From positions 1 to 62,325 of the forward strand of contig NZ_BMMU01000018.1 in the NCBI RefSeq assembly GCF_014646095.1: 62,325 nt of DNA, read 5' to 3'. The DNA comes from Streptomyces lacrimifluminis (GTDB lineage Bacteria > Actinomycetota > Actinomycetes > Streptomycetales > Streptomycetaceae). Every line of letters starts with the position of its first letter. The stretch's first letter is position 1. Position numbers and translations under genes: made by a program. This document shows positions 41,028 to 49,787 of this stretch, piece by piece. The notes beneath the pieces are model-generated. The model did not search any database. It was not told the origin of the DNA and saw only the letters and a list, made by a program, of their open reading frames with translations.

Positions 41028-42074
41028 TCAGATGCCGCGGCGCTTCCAGGACTCCCACCACAGCCACTCCCGCCCGCGCTCGGCGACGGCCGACCACACC
41101 AGGGGCTGCAGATACGGCATCGCCTTCGGACCGATCCGTCGCCTGAGCCGCAGCGCGCGGTACTCGGGCAGCGCCGCGTACTCCGGCAGGCACTCCTCGG
41201 CGAAGGCCACGCAGTCGTCGACCGGAACGACGCCGGTGCGTCCCCGGTCGTAGGCCCGGTAGGCCCGGCGCAGCGCGAAGCGGGCGAGCCGGGTGTGGAC
41301 CTTCTCGGCAAGCAGGTCGGCCTGGGGCAGCCGGTCGGCGCACTTGGCGAGCACCGAGTCGAAGGCGACGAGACGCTGACGCAGGTCGTCGAGCTGGCCG
41401 CCGAAGTCCGTGGTGGACATGTTCTTTCCGTGGACGCGGTAGAAGGCCTGGTCGGCACCGCGTACGTAGCCGACGTCGGCGTGTGCGGCGAGCCGCATCC
41501 ACATCTCGATGTCTCCGGCGTGGGGCAGGGCCGGGTCGTAGCCGCCGACCTTGCGCTGGAGGCTGGTGCGGACGACGACCTCGGGCGAGGTGATGCAGCC
41601 GGTGCCCTCGCTGAAGCGCCGTTCCAGCCACCACTGCCCGGGATAGACGACCGAGCCGGTGCCGCGTGTGCGGGCCGCCGGCAGGGGGCCGCCGTGCTGG
41701 AAGCGCAGCGGGCGCCCGTAGGCGAACCCCGCTTCGGGATGGGCGTCCAGCAGGGCCGCGGCCCTGACCAGGGCGCCCGGGACCAGCCGGTCGTCGGCGG
41801 AGAGCAGGGCGACGTAGTCGCCGTCGGCCCATTCCAGGAGGCCCTCGTTGTAGGTGGCGATGTGGCCCTTGTTGGTTGCGTGGACGCGGACCTCGATACG
41901 CGGGTCGGCGGCGGCCAGCTTGTGCGCGGTCTCCGCCGAGTCGTCGGGCGAGGCGTCGTCGATGATGAGTACCCGGACGTCAACGCCGTCCTGCTCGTCC
42001 AGGACGCTGCTCACACAGTCGGCGAGGAAATGGCCGTACTTGTAGCAGGGGATCACAACACTGACGGTGCTCAT
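41028..42074 (-). CDS. GT2 family glycosyltransferase
   Basis: This 348-residue cytoplasmic enzyme has a GT-A core with VSVVIPCYKYGHFLADCVSSVL (4-25), LIIDDASPDDSAETAHKLA, TNKGHIATYNEGLLEWADGDYVALLSADD (metal-binding SADD near 94) and the acceptor-side HAGDIEMWMRLA. About 130 residues of helical, Arg-rich C-terminus follow. It lies immediately after a strong hairpin (42094-42135), so it has its own transcript start, probably within the short gap 42075-42093 or read through from the gene behind. Confidence 0.85.
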   Translation of the reverse strand: MSTVSVVIPCYKYGHFLADCVSSVLDEQDGVDVRVLIIDDASPDDSAETAHKLAAADPRIEVRVHATNKGHIATYNEGLLEWADGDYVALLSADDRLVPGALVRAAALLDAHPEAGFAYGRPLRFQHGGPLPAARTRGTGSVVYPGQWWLERRFSEGTGCITSPEVVVRTSLQRKVGGYDPALPHAGDIEMWMRLAAHADVGYVRGADQAFYRVHGKNMSTTDFGGQLDDLRQRLVAFDSVLAKCADRLPQADLLAEKVHTRLARFALRRAYRAYDRGRTGVVPVDDCVAFAEECLPEYAALPEYRALRLRRRIGPKAMPYLQPLVWSAVAERGREWLWWESWKRRGI

Positions 42075-42093
42075 CGATACGGGAAGCCAATCC

Positions 42094-42135
42094 CCGGTGG
42101 TGGTCCGCGCCGAGCGTGGCGCGGACCACCACCGG
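42094..42135. terminator. Strong 18-bp stem-loop after the DMFA2/DUF4082 gene
   Basis: Perfectly complementary 18-base arms (42094-42111 and 42118-42135) around a GAGCGT loop lie 15 bases beyond the stop of the large secreted-protein gene. Rho-independent-type hairpins without a long U-tract are usual in Streptomyces. It separates that gene from the glycosyltransferase downstream. Confidence 0.8.
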
Positions 42136-42149
42136 TGGGTTCTGGTCGG

Positions 42150-45100
42150 TCAGTTCTTCTTCTTGTAGACGGTCTTGCTGGTGAGGGTCCAGCTACGGGC
42201 CTTCACCGTGTGGCGCTGCTTGTCCACGGCCGCGACCGTGACCTTGAACCGGGTGCCGTCCGGCAACGGGGACGACAGATGGACGGACACCTTGTGCGTG
42301 GCCCGGTTGTAGGAGACGACGGCCTTGACGTCGAGCTTCTTCGCGGCGGCCGACGTCGGGCCGGGCAGGACGGTCACGGTCGCCCTGACGGACGACAGCT
42401 TGGCCGAGGCGGGCAGGGTCACGACGAGCGGGCCGGCCGCGTCCGCGGTGTGCGACACCGATGACGTGGTCACCTCCGAGGAGGTGGCCGTCGTCAGGGA
42501 TGCGCTCGGGTCGTCGGCGGTGAAGACGGGGCCGACCCAATAGTTCGCGGATCCGTAGGAACTGTTGGGGAAGACCGTGTTGGCGCCGTACCGGTAGAGC
42601 CCGTTGCGGCGGGCGGTGATGTCGGCGGTGGCGGTCAGCGGATAGGACTGGTGGGCGGACGCGAAGTAGCCGCCGTTCACCGCGTAGTTGCCGTTCGGCG
42701 CGTGGTAGGAGGCGACGTACCGGGTGCCGGCGGTGACGGCGACCGGGGTGGCGAAGGTCATCTGCTGCCACCCGGACGCCGTCTCGGCGGCGAAGGTACC
42801 GGTGGCGAGCAGCGTGCCGTCCTCGGACCACAGGCTGCCGGTGTGGGTGCCGGTGTTGGTTGCGCCCTTGTAGAAGGTGACGCCGGTGATCCAGCCGTCC
42901 GCCGAGGACGTGAACCGGGTGCCCAGCTCGACGGAGTTGGCGTCACCGGTGACAGCGGCCGTGGCCGGCACCGTGGAGGAGTTCCACAGCGTGCAGGGAC
43001 AGGTGACCGCGGGCGGGGTGGAACTGGTGGTGAAGGTCCACGTCACCGGGGCCGTCATGGCGTTGCCCCACAGGTCCTCGGCCCGTACGGAGGCGGTGTA
43101 CGTGGTGTTCAGTGCCAGCTCCGTCGACGGTGTGAAGGTCGCCTTGTTCGACGCGGGGAGCGTCTTGGTGCCCGGCACGGTGTTGCCGTTCGGGTCCTTC
43201 AAGGTGAACGTCAGCGTGTCGGAGTCGATGGCGTGGTCGAAGACGGCCGACACCGGGGTCGTGATCGACGCGCCGGTCGCCCCCGACGTCGGGGAGGTGG
43301 AGGTGACGACGGGCGGGGTCGTGCTGGCCGTCGAGGTGTCGAGCACGACGTCGACCCAGTAGTTGCTGCCCGAGGACGCCGAGGACGGGAAGGCGCTGGT
43401 CGAGCTGTAGCGGAAGACGCCGTTGCCGCCGTCGGTGCCGGACTTGAGTCCGGTGAGCGGGGCCAGACCGGCCGCGCTGCCCGAGAAGTAGCCGCCGTCG
43501 TAGGAGTACCCGCCGTTGGGCGCGAAGTACGAGGCGACATAGGTGGTGTTGGCCTTGACGGTCACCGGGGTGGAGAAGTTCAGCTGCTGCCAGCCGGAGG
43601 CCGTCTCGTTGGTGAAGGTGCCGGTGGCCAGGCGGGTGCCGGAGGCGCTCCACAGGCTGCCGGTGTGGGTGCCGGTGTTGGCCGGGGACTTGTAGAAGCG
43701 GACGCCGGTGATCGAACCGGCAACCGTGGTACGGATCTTGACGCCGAGCTCCAGGGAGCTGCCGTCGCCCGCGTTGACGGTGCCGGGGACGGACGTGGCC
43801 GGCCAGATGGTGCAGGGGCAGGCCTGGGGGCCGACGGTCAGCGGGATGGTGGTGACGGCGCCGATGTTGACGCTGTCGTCGACCGCGCGGACCTTGACGG
43901 AGGCCGAGCCCGGGGTCGTCGGCGTCCAGCTGTAGCTCCAGGACGCCAGCCCGGTGGCGGCGTTCCAGGTCGTGCCGTTGTCGGTGGACACCTCCACGCG
44001 GGCCACCACTCCCCCACCGGAGTCGGTGGCGGTGCCGGAGATGGTGACCGGCTTCAGCGCCGGGACGGTGACCCCGGAGGCCGGGCTCGTCACGGTGATG
44101 GCGGGCCCTGTGGTGTCGGTGGACTTCGTCGCGGTGACGAGGTTGCTCTGCAGGGACTTCGGCTGCACGTCCATGTCGGCGAGGATGTTCACCGTCGCCT
44201 GCTGCATCCGGGCGTCCTCGGTGACCACCTCGTCCTCGGGGTCGTACGTCGGAAGGTTCGTCAGGCCCCACGACCACTGCACGGTCCCCGCTCCGAACAC
44301 CAGGGCTCCGGAGTCCTGGTCACGGAACTCGACGAGATTGTGCGTCGCGGTGCCGTTGCCGTACATGTTGCCCCAGTCGAGGCGGTACTTGCCGTCGTCG
44401 ATGTCCACTGTCGTGGACGAGACGTGGATCGCGCCGGCCGGCCTGGTGCTGTTGACGATGTCGCTGTCCCACTCGTAACCGAGGGTGCCGGCCGGGAAGG
44501 TGGCGGTCTGACCCGACGTGAGGTTCGCGACGGAGGTGTCGCGCCAGATCCGGTTCCTGCCGTACGAGCCGGGGACCGTGATCGAGTCGGCGCGGTAGCC
44601 GTTCACCGTGAACATGGACCCGGTGAGGATGTTCGGCGGCTGGTAGTCCATGCCGTACTGGGTGCTGGTCGGGTCCATCCAGGTGCCGGTCCAGGTGCCG
44701 CTGGGGTCGGCGATGCCGTTGCCCTGCACCATCTTGGTCATCTTGTAGCAGACCATGGTCCGGTTCGAGGTGCTGGTGCCGTCGATGCTCGGGGTGAACC
44801 GCGTCTTCCAGAAGACCTCGTTGCCGCTGAAGTAGGCCTGCTGGACGCCCGCCTTCCGGGCTGCCAGGACGTTGTCGTACTGGTCTTGCGTCCAGTACTC
44901 GTCATGGCCGGAGGAGAGGTACACCTTGTGGTTCTCCAGCAGGGTGTCGCCCCTGGTCGACACGTCCACGCCGGACAGATAGCTGACGTCGTAGCCGTTG
45001 CGCTCCAGCCAGGACAGCATCATGAACTCGGAGCCGTAGATGCCGTTGTCACCGCCGATGTCCAGCGGCCGGTTGTAGCTGACCTCGTAGGCACGGCCGT

Positions 45101-45755
45101 CCGGTGCGGGTCCCGTGCCTCCGTACATGTCCTGGCCGCCGTAGTCGTTGTAGGCCTGCCAGGTCTGGTCACTGGTCTGCACGACGATGTCGGAGGTGCT
45201 GGAGTCCTTGCGGACGACGAACGGGTACGGCATCAGACCGTCGCCGTCCGTCTGCGCCAGGTTGGCGATGTACAGACCGGACACGGCGTCGCTGGGCACC
45301 GTCCAGCTCACGGTCACGGGCCAGTTGCCGCAGTCGACCAGGCCCGTGCTGCTCTTGGTGGTGCAACTGGCGGGGCTGGTCGTGTAGTTGGCCGGGTAGG
45401 TCACGGCCGCCTGAGCCGCGGTCGACTGCAGGCGCGCGCCGTCGCCGCCGTACCAGCCCAGTCGGTAGATCTGCACGTGGTACGGGACCGGTGACTGGAT
45501 CTTGAACTGGACGGTGTCACCGGCCTGGACGCTCTCCTTGGTGGTGAAACCCTTGATGTCGCCGTAGGAGTTGGCCGAGAACCAGTCGGACTTCGGGCTG
45601 CCCGTCTTGGAGTTCTCGCAGACGATCGGGTTCGATCCCGTTCCGCACGGATCGGACGCGGCCTGGGCGGGGATGGCCTGCGGGAGTACCGCCCATATCA
45701 ATGCTGCTACAACGGCGAGGCGCCCGCCCCGGATCCGTCTGCCCCATCTGTTCAT
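42150..45755 (-). CDS. Large secreted protein: DMFA2-like domain, Ig-like domains and two DUF4082 domains
   Basis: This 1201-residue protein has a Sec signal (residues 1-33). A region at about 60-500 resembles the C-terminal domain of N,N-dimethylformamidase large subunits (YRLGWYGGDGARL, WQAYNDYGGQDMYGG, SGHDEYWTQDQYDNVLAA, FSGNEVFWKTRF, EWDSD). An Ig-like domain follows at about 545-640, DUF4082 at about 645-795, an SbsA-type Ig-like domain at about 800-900 and a second DUF4082 at about 905-1060. A basic tail ends KTVYKKKN. The DMFA2 region has a His-Asp-Glu-rich core that could be enzymatic. Its glycan-cluster location suggests a surface role in modifying or holding the polymer, which is inference. 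Confidence 0.75.
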   Translation of the reverse strand: MNRWGRRIRGGRLAVVAALIWAVLPQAIPAQAASDPCGTGSNPIVCENSKTGSPKSDWFSANSYGDIKGFTTKESVQAGDTVQFKIQSPVPYHVQIYRLGWYGGDGARLQSTAAQAAVTYPANYTTSPASCTTKSSTGLVDCGNWPVTVSWTVPSDAVSGLYIANLAQTDGDGLMPYPFVVRKDSSTSDIVVQTSDQTWQAYNDYGGQDMYGGTGPAPDGRAYEVSYNRPLDIGGDNGIYGSEFMMLSWLERNGYDVSYLSGVDVSTRGDTLLENHKVYLSSGHDEYWTQDQYDNVLAARKAGVQQAYFSGNEVFWKTRFTPSIDGTSTSNRTMVCYKMTKMVQGNGIADPSGTWTGTWMDPTSTQYGMDYQPPNILTGSMFTVNGYRADSITVPGSYGRNRIWRDTSVANLTSGQTATFPAGTLGYEWDSDIVNSTRPAGAIHVSSTTVDIDDGKYRLDWGNMYGNGTATHNLVEFRDQDSGALVFGAGTVQWSWGLTNLPTYDPEDEVVTEDARMQQATVNILADMDVQPKSLQSNLVTATKSTDTTGPAITVTSPASGVTVPALKPVTISGTATDSGGGVVARVEVSTDNGTTWNAATGLASWSYSWTPTTPGSASVKVRAVDDSVNIGAVTTIPLTVGPQACPCTIWPATSVPGTVNAGDGSSLELGVKIRTTVAGSITGVRFYKSPANTGTHTGSLWSASGTRLATGTFTNETASGWQQLNFSTPVTVKANTTYVASYFAPNGGYSYDGGYFSGSAAGLAPLTGLKSGTDGGNGVFRYSSTSAFPSSASSGSNYWVDVVLDTSTASTTPPVVTSTSPTSGATGASITTPVSAVFDHAIDSDTLTFTLKDPNGNTVPGTKTLPASNKATFTPSTELALNTTYTASVRAEDLWGNAMTAPVTWTFTTSSTPPAVTCPCTLWNSSTVPATAAVTGDANSVELGTRFTSSADGWITGVTFYKGATNTGTHTGSLWSEDGTLLATGTFAAETASGWQQMTFATPVAVTAGTRYVASYHAPNGNYAVNGGYFASAHQSYPLTATADITARRNGLYRYGANTVFPNSSYGSANYWVGPVFTADDPSASLTTATSSEVTTSSVSHTADAAGPLVVTLPASAKLSSVRATVTVLPGPTSAAAKKLDVKAVVSYNRATHKVSVHLSSPLPDGTRFKVTVAAVDKQRHTVKARSWTLTSKTVYKKKN
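42828..42859 (-). repeat. 32-nt exact direct repeat, copy in the second DUF4082 unit
   Basis: These bases recur exactly at 43650-43681, 822 bases (274 codons) away, in the first DUF4082 domain. Both encode the NTGTHTGSLWS stretch. Similarity continues at lower level on both sides (GTFxxETASGWQQ), showing that the two domains arose by duplication of one unit within the gene. Confidence 0.8.
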
Positions 45756-45825
45756 GTGTACCTCTCAGCGGTGCTGTGCAGGGCCGACCCTGAAAGTCGA
45801 CGTGGAGCGTGAAACAGAGAACCGA

Positions 45826-46944
45826 TCAGCTCTGGAGCGCCTTGGTGAGCGTGTCCACGACGCGTTGCTGCTGGTCGGGGCTTATCTGGGGGAAGAGCGG
45901 CAGCGACAGGATCCGGTCCGCCGCCTTCTCGGCGTGGGGGAAGTCGCCGCGGGCGTGGCCGAGATGCCGGTATGCCTCGGTGAGATGGACGGGGGCGGGG
46001 TAGTGCACCCCCGCGCCGATGCCTTCCGCGTTGAGCTTGCCCACGATGTCGTCGCGGTCCACGCCGGCGACCTGGACGACGTACAGGTGCCATACGTGGA
46101 CGTTGCCGACGTCCGTCGTCGGGAGCACGACCCTCCCGGCGGACGCCAGGTCGGCGAGCAGCGTGTCGTAGCGGGCCGCGGCGGCCCGCCGGGCCGCGTT
46201 GCCGTCCGCCAGCCGGGCCAGCTTCGCCCGCAGGACGACGGCCTGCAGTCCGTCCAGGCGGCTGTTGAACCCGGGTACGTCGTGGCGGTACTTGGCGACG
46301 CCGCCGTGGTTGGCGATCGCGCGGACCAGGCCGGCCAGTTCCTCGTCGTCGGTGAGCACCGCGCCCGCGTCGCCGTAGGCGCCCAGGTTCTTGCCGGGGT
46401 AGAAGCTGGTCGCGGCGATCCCGCCGCTGCCGGGCGACCGGCCGTCGCGGGTGGCGCCCTGGCACTGGGCGGCGTCCTCCACGACCCGTACGTGGTCGGG
46501 CAGTTGGCCGGCCAGATCCGTGACTTCGGCCAGTTGCCCGTACAGGTGCACCGGCACCACCGCGCGGGTGGCCGGGCCGACCGCTTTCAGCGCGGCCTGC
46601 GGGTCGAGGAGGTAGGTGTCCGGCAGGCAGTCGGCCAGGACGGGCCGCGCGCCGATCCGGGCCACCGCGCCCGCGGTGGCGATGAAGGTGTTGGCGGGTA
46701 TGACGACCTCGTCACCGGGCCCGACCCCGCTCGCGCGCAGGGCGAGTTCGACGGCGTCGGTGCCGTTGGCGACACCCACGCAGTGCGCGACGCCGCCGAA
46801 GTCGGCGTACTCGCGCTCGAACGCCCTCACCTCGTCGCCGCCGATGAACGCGGTGTCGGCCAGGATCCGTTCGAATCCGGCCCGTACCTCGTCGGCGACC
46901 TCCTCGTGGGCGGCTTTCAGGTCCACAAGCGGTATCTGGTTCAT
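45826..46944 (-). CDS. DegT/DnrJ/EryC1/StrS sugar aminotransferase (WbpE/WlbC-like)
   Basis: This 372-residue PLP enzyme starts IPLVDLKAAHEEVADEV. It has GTDAVELALRASGVGPGDEVVIPANTFIAT, VHLYGQ, the PLP-binding Asp/Gln in EDAAQCQGA, the Schiff-base Lys in SFYPGKNLGAYGDAGA (K near residue 186) and HYPAPVHLTEAY near the C-terminus. The GKNLGA(Y/L)GDxGA form is typical of the group that aminates 3-keto sugars, including UDP-3-keto-GlcNAcA. It fits directly with the Gfo/Idh dehydrogenase upstream and the acetyltransferase at 27874. ATG 46944 overlaps the preceding stop. Confidence 0.85.
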   Translation of the reverse strand: MNQIPLVDLKAAHEEVADEVRAGFERILADTAFIGGDEVRAFEREYADFGGVAHCVGVANGTDAVELALRASGVGPGDEVVIPANTFIATAGAVARIGARPVLADCLPDTYLLDPQAALKAVGPATRAVVPVHLYGQLAEVTDLAGQLPDHVRVVEDAAQCQGATRDGRSPGSGGIAATSFYPGKNLGAYGDAGAVLTDDEELAGLVRAIANHGGVAKYRHDVPGFNSRLDGLQAVVLRAKLARLADGNAARRAAAARYDTLLADLASAGRVVLPTTDVGNVHVWHLYVVQVAGVDRDDIVGKLNAEGIGAGVHYPAPVHLTEAYRHLGHARGDFPHAEKAADRILSLPLFPQISPDQQQRVVDTLTKALQS

Positions 46945-47633
46945 CTCAGCGGTCCCCCCACTGTTGTTCGTGTCGCGAGTTCGTCCAGCGCGGGCGCCGC
47001 CGCCTCGCGCAACCTCCGGGCCGGGCTCCCCACCCAGACCTCGCCCGGCGGCACATCGCCGAGCACGGCGCTTCCCATCCCGATCTGCGACCAGGCGCCG
47101 ACCACCGTGCCCTCCCTGACCAGGGCGCCGGAGCCCACATAGGCGCCCCGCTCCAGCCGCGCTCCCCCGCCAAGCCGGACGCCCGAGGCGATCGTGGCGA
47201 AGTCCTCGACCACGTCGTCGTGGGTGAGGACGGCCTGCGGCATCACCGCGACATGCGCGCCCACCCGCACGGCGGCGGTCAGGACACAGTGCGCGAGCAG
47301 CACCGAGCCCGGACCGACCTCCGAGGTCCGCGACACCGACGCCGTCGGGTGGATCACGGTGGCGTAGCGGTCCGTCGACAGGCCGAGTCTGCGGACCAGA
47401 CGGGCGCGGGCCGCGTAGTCCCGGGGGTTGCCCACACAGATCACGACCCGCGCCTCGGGCAGGTCGTGGACCAGGTCGCACCCGCCGAGTACGGGCACAC
47501 CGTCCACCTCGGTGCCGTGCAGGGCGGTGTTGTCGTCGAGGTGCCCGAGCAACTCGGTGTCACCCGCGTCCCGTACGGCCTGTGCGGTCTCCCGGGCGAA
47601 GCCGCCCGCGCCGATGATCAGCAGTCCGCTCAC
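46941..47633 (-). CDS. NeuD/PglD-type sugar acyltransferase
   Basis: This 230-residue protein has an N-terminal nucleotide-sugar-binding Rossmann-like domain (LLIIGAGGFARETAQAVRDAG, residues 4-24; VVICVGNPRDYAARARL). A left-handed beta-helix of hexapeptide repeats follows (HPTASVSRTSEVGPGSVLLAHCVLTAAVRVGAHV, catalytic His in LTHDD). A C-terminal helix ends it. This is the architecture of PglD and NeuD acetyltransferases. It overlaps both neighbours by four bases and, next to a PglE-like aminotransferase, probably acetylates a 4-amino sugar. GTG 47633 is the start. Confidence 0.82.
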   Translation of the reverse strand: MSGLLIIGAGGFARETAQAVRDAGDTELLGHLDDNTALHGTEVDGVPVLGGCDLVHDLPEARVVICVGNPRDYAARARLVRRLGLSTDRYATVIHPTASVSRTSEVGPGSVLLAHCVLTAAVRVGAHVAVMPQAVLTHDDVVEDFATIASGVRLGGGARLERGAYVGSGALVREGTVVGAWSQIGMGSAVLGDVPPGEVWVGSPARRLREAAAPALDELATRTTVGGPLR

Positions 47634-48769
47634 CCTCGGGCCTGTTCGCGCAGCGCCGCCACGACGCGGTCCTGCTGGGCCTCGGTCAGCGTGTGGAACA
47701 GCGGCAGGATCAGCGAGTCGCGGCTGATCCGCTCGGTGACCGGGAGCGGCACACTGGGGTGACCCTCGTAGGCGGGTTCGAGGTGCGAGGCCATGATCCC
47801 GCGCCGGGCGGAGACGCCGGCCTCGGCGAGCGCGGCGAGCAGGTCGTCCCGGCCGACGGGGAAGTCCTCGTCCGGCAGCACCCAGTAGGACTGGAAGTTG
47901 CTCTGGCCGTGCTCCGGGTCGCGTACAGGAGTGAGTCCGGGGACGTCCCGCAGCAACGCGTCGTAGCGGGCCGCCAGTTCGCGGCGGCGGGCGATCATCG
48001 CGTCGAGCTTGCCGAGCTGGACCAGGCCGATGGCGGCCTGGACGTCCGTCATCCGGTAGTTGTAGCCGACCTCCAGATAGCTCTCCAGGACCGGCTTGCT
48101 GCTCGAATGGCGCTGTGCCGCCGAGGCGTTCATCCCGTGCTCGCGCAGCCGGCGCAGGCGTGCCGCCCACTCGGCGTCGTCCGTGGTGATCATGCCGCCC
48201 TCGCCGGTGGTGACGAGCTTGCGGGGGTGGAAGGACCAGGCGGCGATCAGCGCGCCCTGTCCGACGGGCTTGCCGCCGACGGTCGAGCCGATGGCGCAGG
48301 CGGCGTCCTCGACGAGGGGCAGGTCCCAGTCGGCGCAGGCGGCGCGCAGGCTGTGCACATCGGCCGGTACGCCGCCCTGGTGGACGGCGAGGACGGCCTT
48401 GGTACGGGGGGTGCGGACCGCGTCCACGGTGACCGTGGTCAGGTTGCCGGTGGCCGGGTCGACGTCGGCGAACACGGGCTCGGCCCCGACGTAGCGCACG
48501 GCGTTGGCGGTGGCGATGAACGACAGCGACGGCACCACGACCTCGTCGCCTGGCCCGAGGCCGAGCGCGACGAGCGCCAGGTGCAGGGCGGTGGTGCAGG
48601 AACTGACGGCGATGCCGTGCTCAGCGCCCACCCGCTCGGCGAAGGCGCGCTCGAAGGCGGCGACCCGGGGCCCCTGGGCGACCCACCCGGACAGCACGGC
48701 GTCGGAGGCGGCCCTGGCCTCCTCCTCGCCGAGCCAGGGGATCATCACCGGGATGCGGTCGGTGCTCAC
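47630..48769 (-). CDS. DegT family sugar aminotransferase (PglE/PerA-like)
   Basis: This 379-residue PLP enzyme has IPVMIPWLGEEEARAASDAVLSGWVAQGPRV at the start. It also has SSCTTALHLALVALGLGPGDEVVVPSLSFIAT, EDAACAIGST, the catalytic Lys in SFHPRKLVTTGEGGM (K near 190) and YNYRMTDVQAAIGLVQL. The HPRKLVTTGEGGM version marks the group acting on UDP- or GDP-4-keto-6-deoxy sugars (PglE, PerA). It would thus provide a second amino sugar distinct from the one made by the 45826 enzyme. GTG 48769 overlaps the epimerase stop by four bases. Confidence 0.83.
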   Translation of the reverse strand: MSTDRIPVMIPWLGEEEARAASDAVLSGWVAQGPRVAAFERAFAERVGAEHGIAVSSCTTALHLALVALGLGPGDEVVVPSLSFIATANAVRYVGAEPVFADVDPATGNLTTVTVDAVRTPRTKAVLAVHQGGVPADVHSLRAACADWDLPLVEDAACAIGSTVGGKPVGQGALIAAWSFHPRKLVTTGEGGMITTDDAEWAARLRRLREHGMNASAAQRHSSSKPVLESYLEVGYNYRMTDVQAAIGLVQLGKLDAMIARRRELAARYDALLRDVPGLTPVRDPEHGQSNFQSYWVLPDEDFPVGRDDLLAALAEAGVSARRGIMASHLEPAYEGHPSVPLPVTERISRDSLILPLFHTLTEAQQDRVVAALREQARG

Positions 48770-49758
48770 TTGGCAGCCTCCGCCGCGGCGTCGGCGGCGC
48801 GCTCGGCACGCCACCACTCCACCAGGTCCCTGAGCCCCGTCCGCATGTCGATCCGCGCCGTGAAGCCGAGCCGCTCGGCGGCCCGGGTGGTGTCCGCGAG
48901 CCGCCTGACCACGCCGTTCACCGCGCGGGCGGGCCCGTGCTCCGGCTCCAGGTCGGAGGCGCCCATGGCCTCCAGCAGACCGTCGGCGAGTTCGCGCAGC
49001 GAGGTCTCGGTGCCGCTGGCGACGTTGAACACCTCGTCGGTGAGATCCGACTCGGCGGCCAGCACATTGGCTCTGGCGATGTCCCGGACGTCGACGAAGT
49101 CCATGGTCTGGGTGCCGTCGCCGAGGATCAGCGGCGGCTCGCCCGCCTCGATGCGCTCCATCCAGCGGATGAGGACCTCGGTGTAGAGGCCGTGGATGTC
49201 CATCCGGGGGCCGTAGACGTTGAAGTAGCGCAGTGCCACGTAGTCCAGCCCGTACATGGCGTGGAAGCTGCGCAGCATGCCTTCGTTGAAGGCCTTCGCC
49301 GCACCGTAGAACGTGTCGTTGTTGTACGCGTGGTGGCGCTCGGTCGTCGGGAACGTCTCGGCCATGCCGTAGACGGACGCCGAGGACGAGGCGATGACCT
49401 TGCCCACTCCGGCCTCGGCAGCCGCCTCCAGGACGTTGAAGGTGCCGTCGACCATGACCTCGTTGGCCAGCCGGGGTTCCTGCGCGCACTGGGTGATGCG
49501 GATCGCGGCGAGGTGGAACACCAGGTCGGCGCCCTCGGTCACCTTCCGTACGGTGGCGGCGTCCCGGATGTCGCCCTCGACGACCTCGACCACGCCGCTG
49601 GGCATGGCCTTGGCGAGGTTGGCCCGCCGCCCGCGCACGAAGTTGTCCAGCACCACGATCTCGCGGGCGCCGCCCTCGGCCAGGAGGTCGACGAGGTTGG
49701 AGCCGATGGTGCCCGCTCCCCCGGTGACCAGGATCTTCTTGCCTCGTACGCTGCTCAA
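48766..49758 (-). CDS. NAD-dependent nucleotide-sugar epimerase/dehydratase
   Basis: This 330-residue extended SDR has the NAD loop ILVTGGAGTIGSNLVDLLAEGG (near residue 8), FHLAAIRITQCAQEP, the catalytic set SSSASVYG with Y-x-x-x-K as FYGAAKAF, and LRYFNVYGPRMDIHG. The layout is that of 4-epimerases (GalE/WbpP group) rather than 4,6-dehydratases, although a dehydratase role cannot be excluded. The only usable start is TTG at 49758, with GAAGG about 12 bases upstream; no ATG or GTG exists before the NAD loop. A 29-base gap separates it from the Gfo/Idh gene. Confidence 0.82.
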   Translation of the reverse strand: MSSVRGKKILVTGGAGTIGSNLVDLLAEGGAREIVVLDNFVRGRRANLAKAMPSGVVEVVEGDIRDAATVRKVTEGADLVFHLAAIRITQCAQEPRLANEVMVDGTFNVLEAAAEAGVGKVIASSSASVYGMAETFPTTERHHAYNNDTFYGAAKAFNEGMLRSFHAMYGLDYVALRYFNVYGPRMDIHGLYTEVLIRWMERIEAGEPPLILGDGTQTMDFVDVRDIARANVLAAESDLTDEVFNVASGTETSLRELADGLLEAMGASDLEPEHGPARAVNGVVRRLADTTRAAERLGFTARIDMRTGLRDLVEWWRAERAADAAAEAAK

Positions 49759-49787
49759 CTGCCCTGCCTTCTCAGTGAATGGAAACG

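Noticed and set aside
42651..45494. A 947-codon plus-strand open frame
   Set aside because: It is antisense to the DMFA2/DUF4082 gene and rich in Gly/Arg/Val with no recognisable motif.
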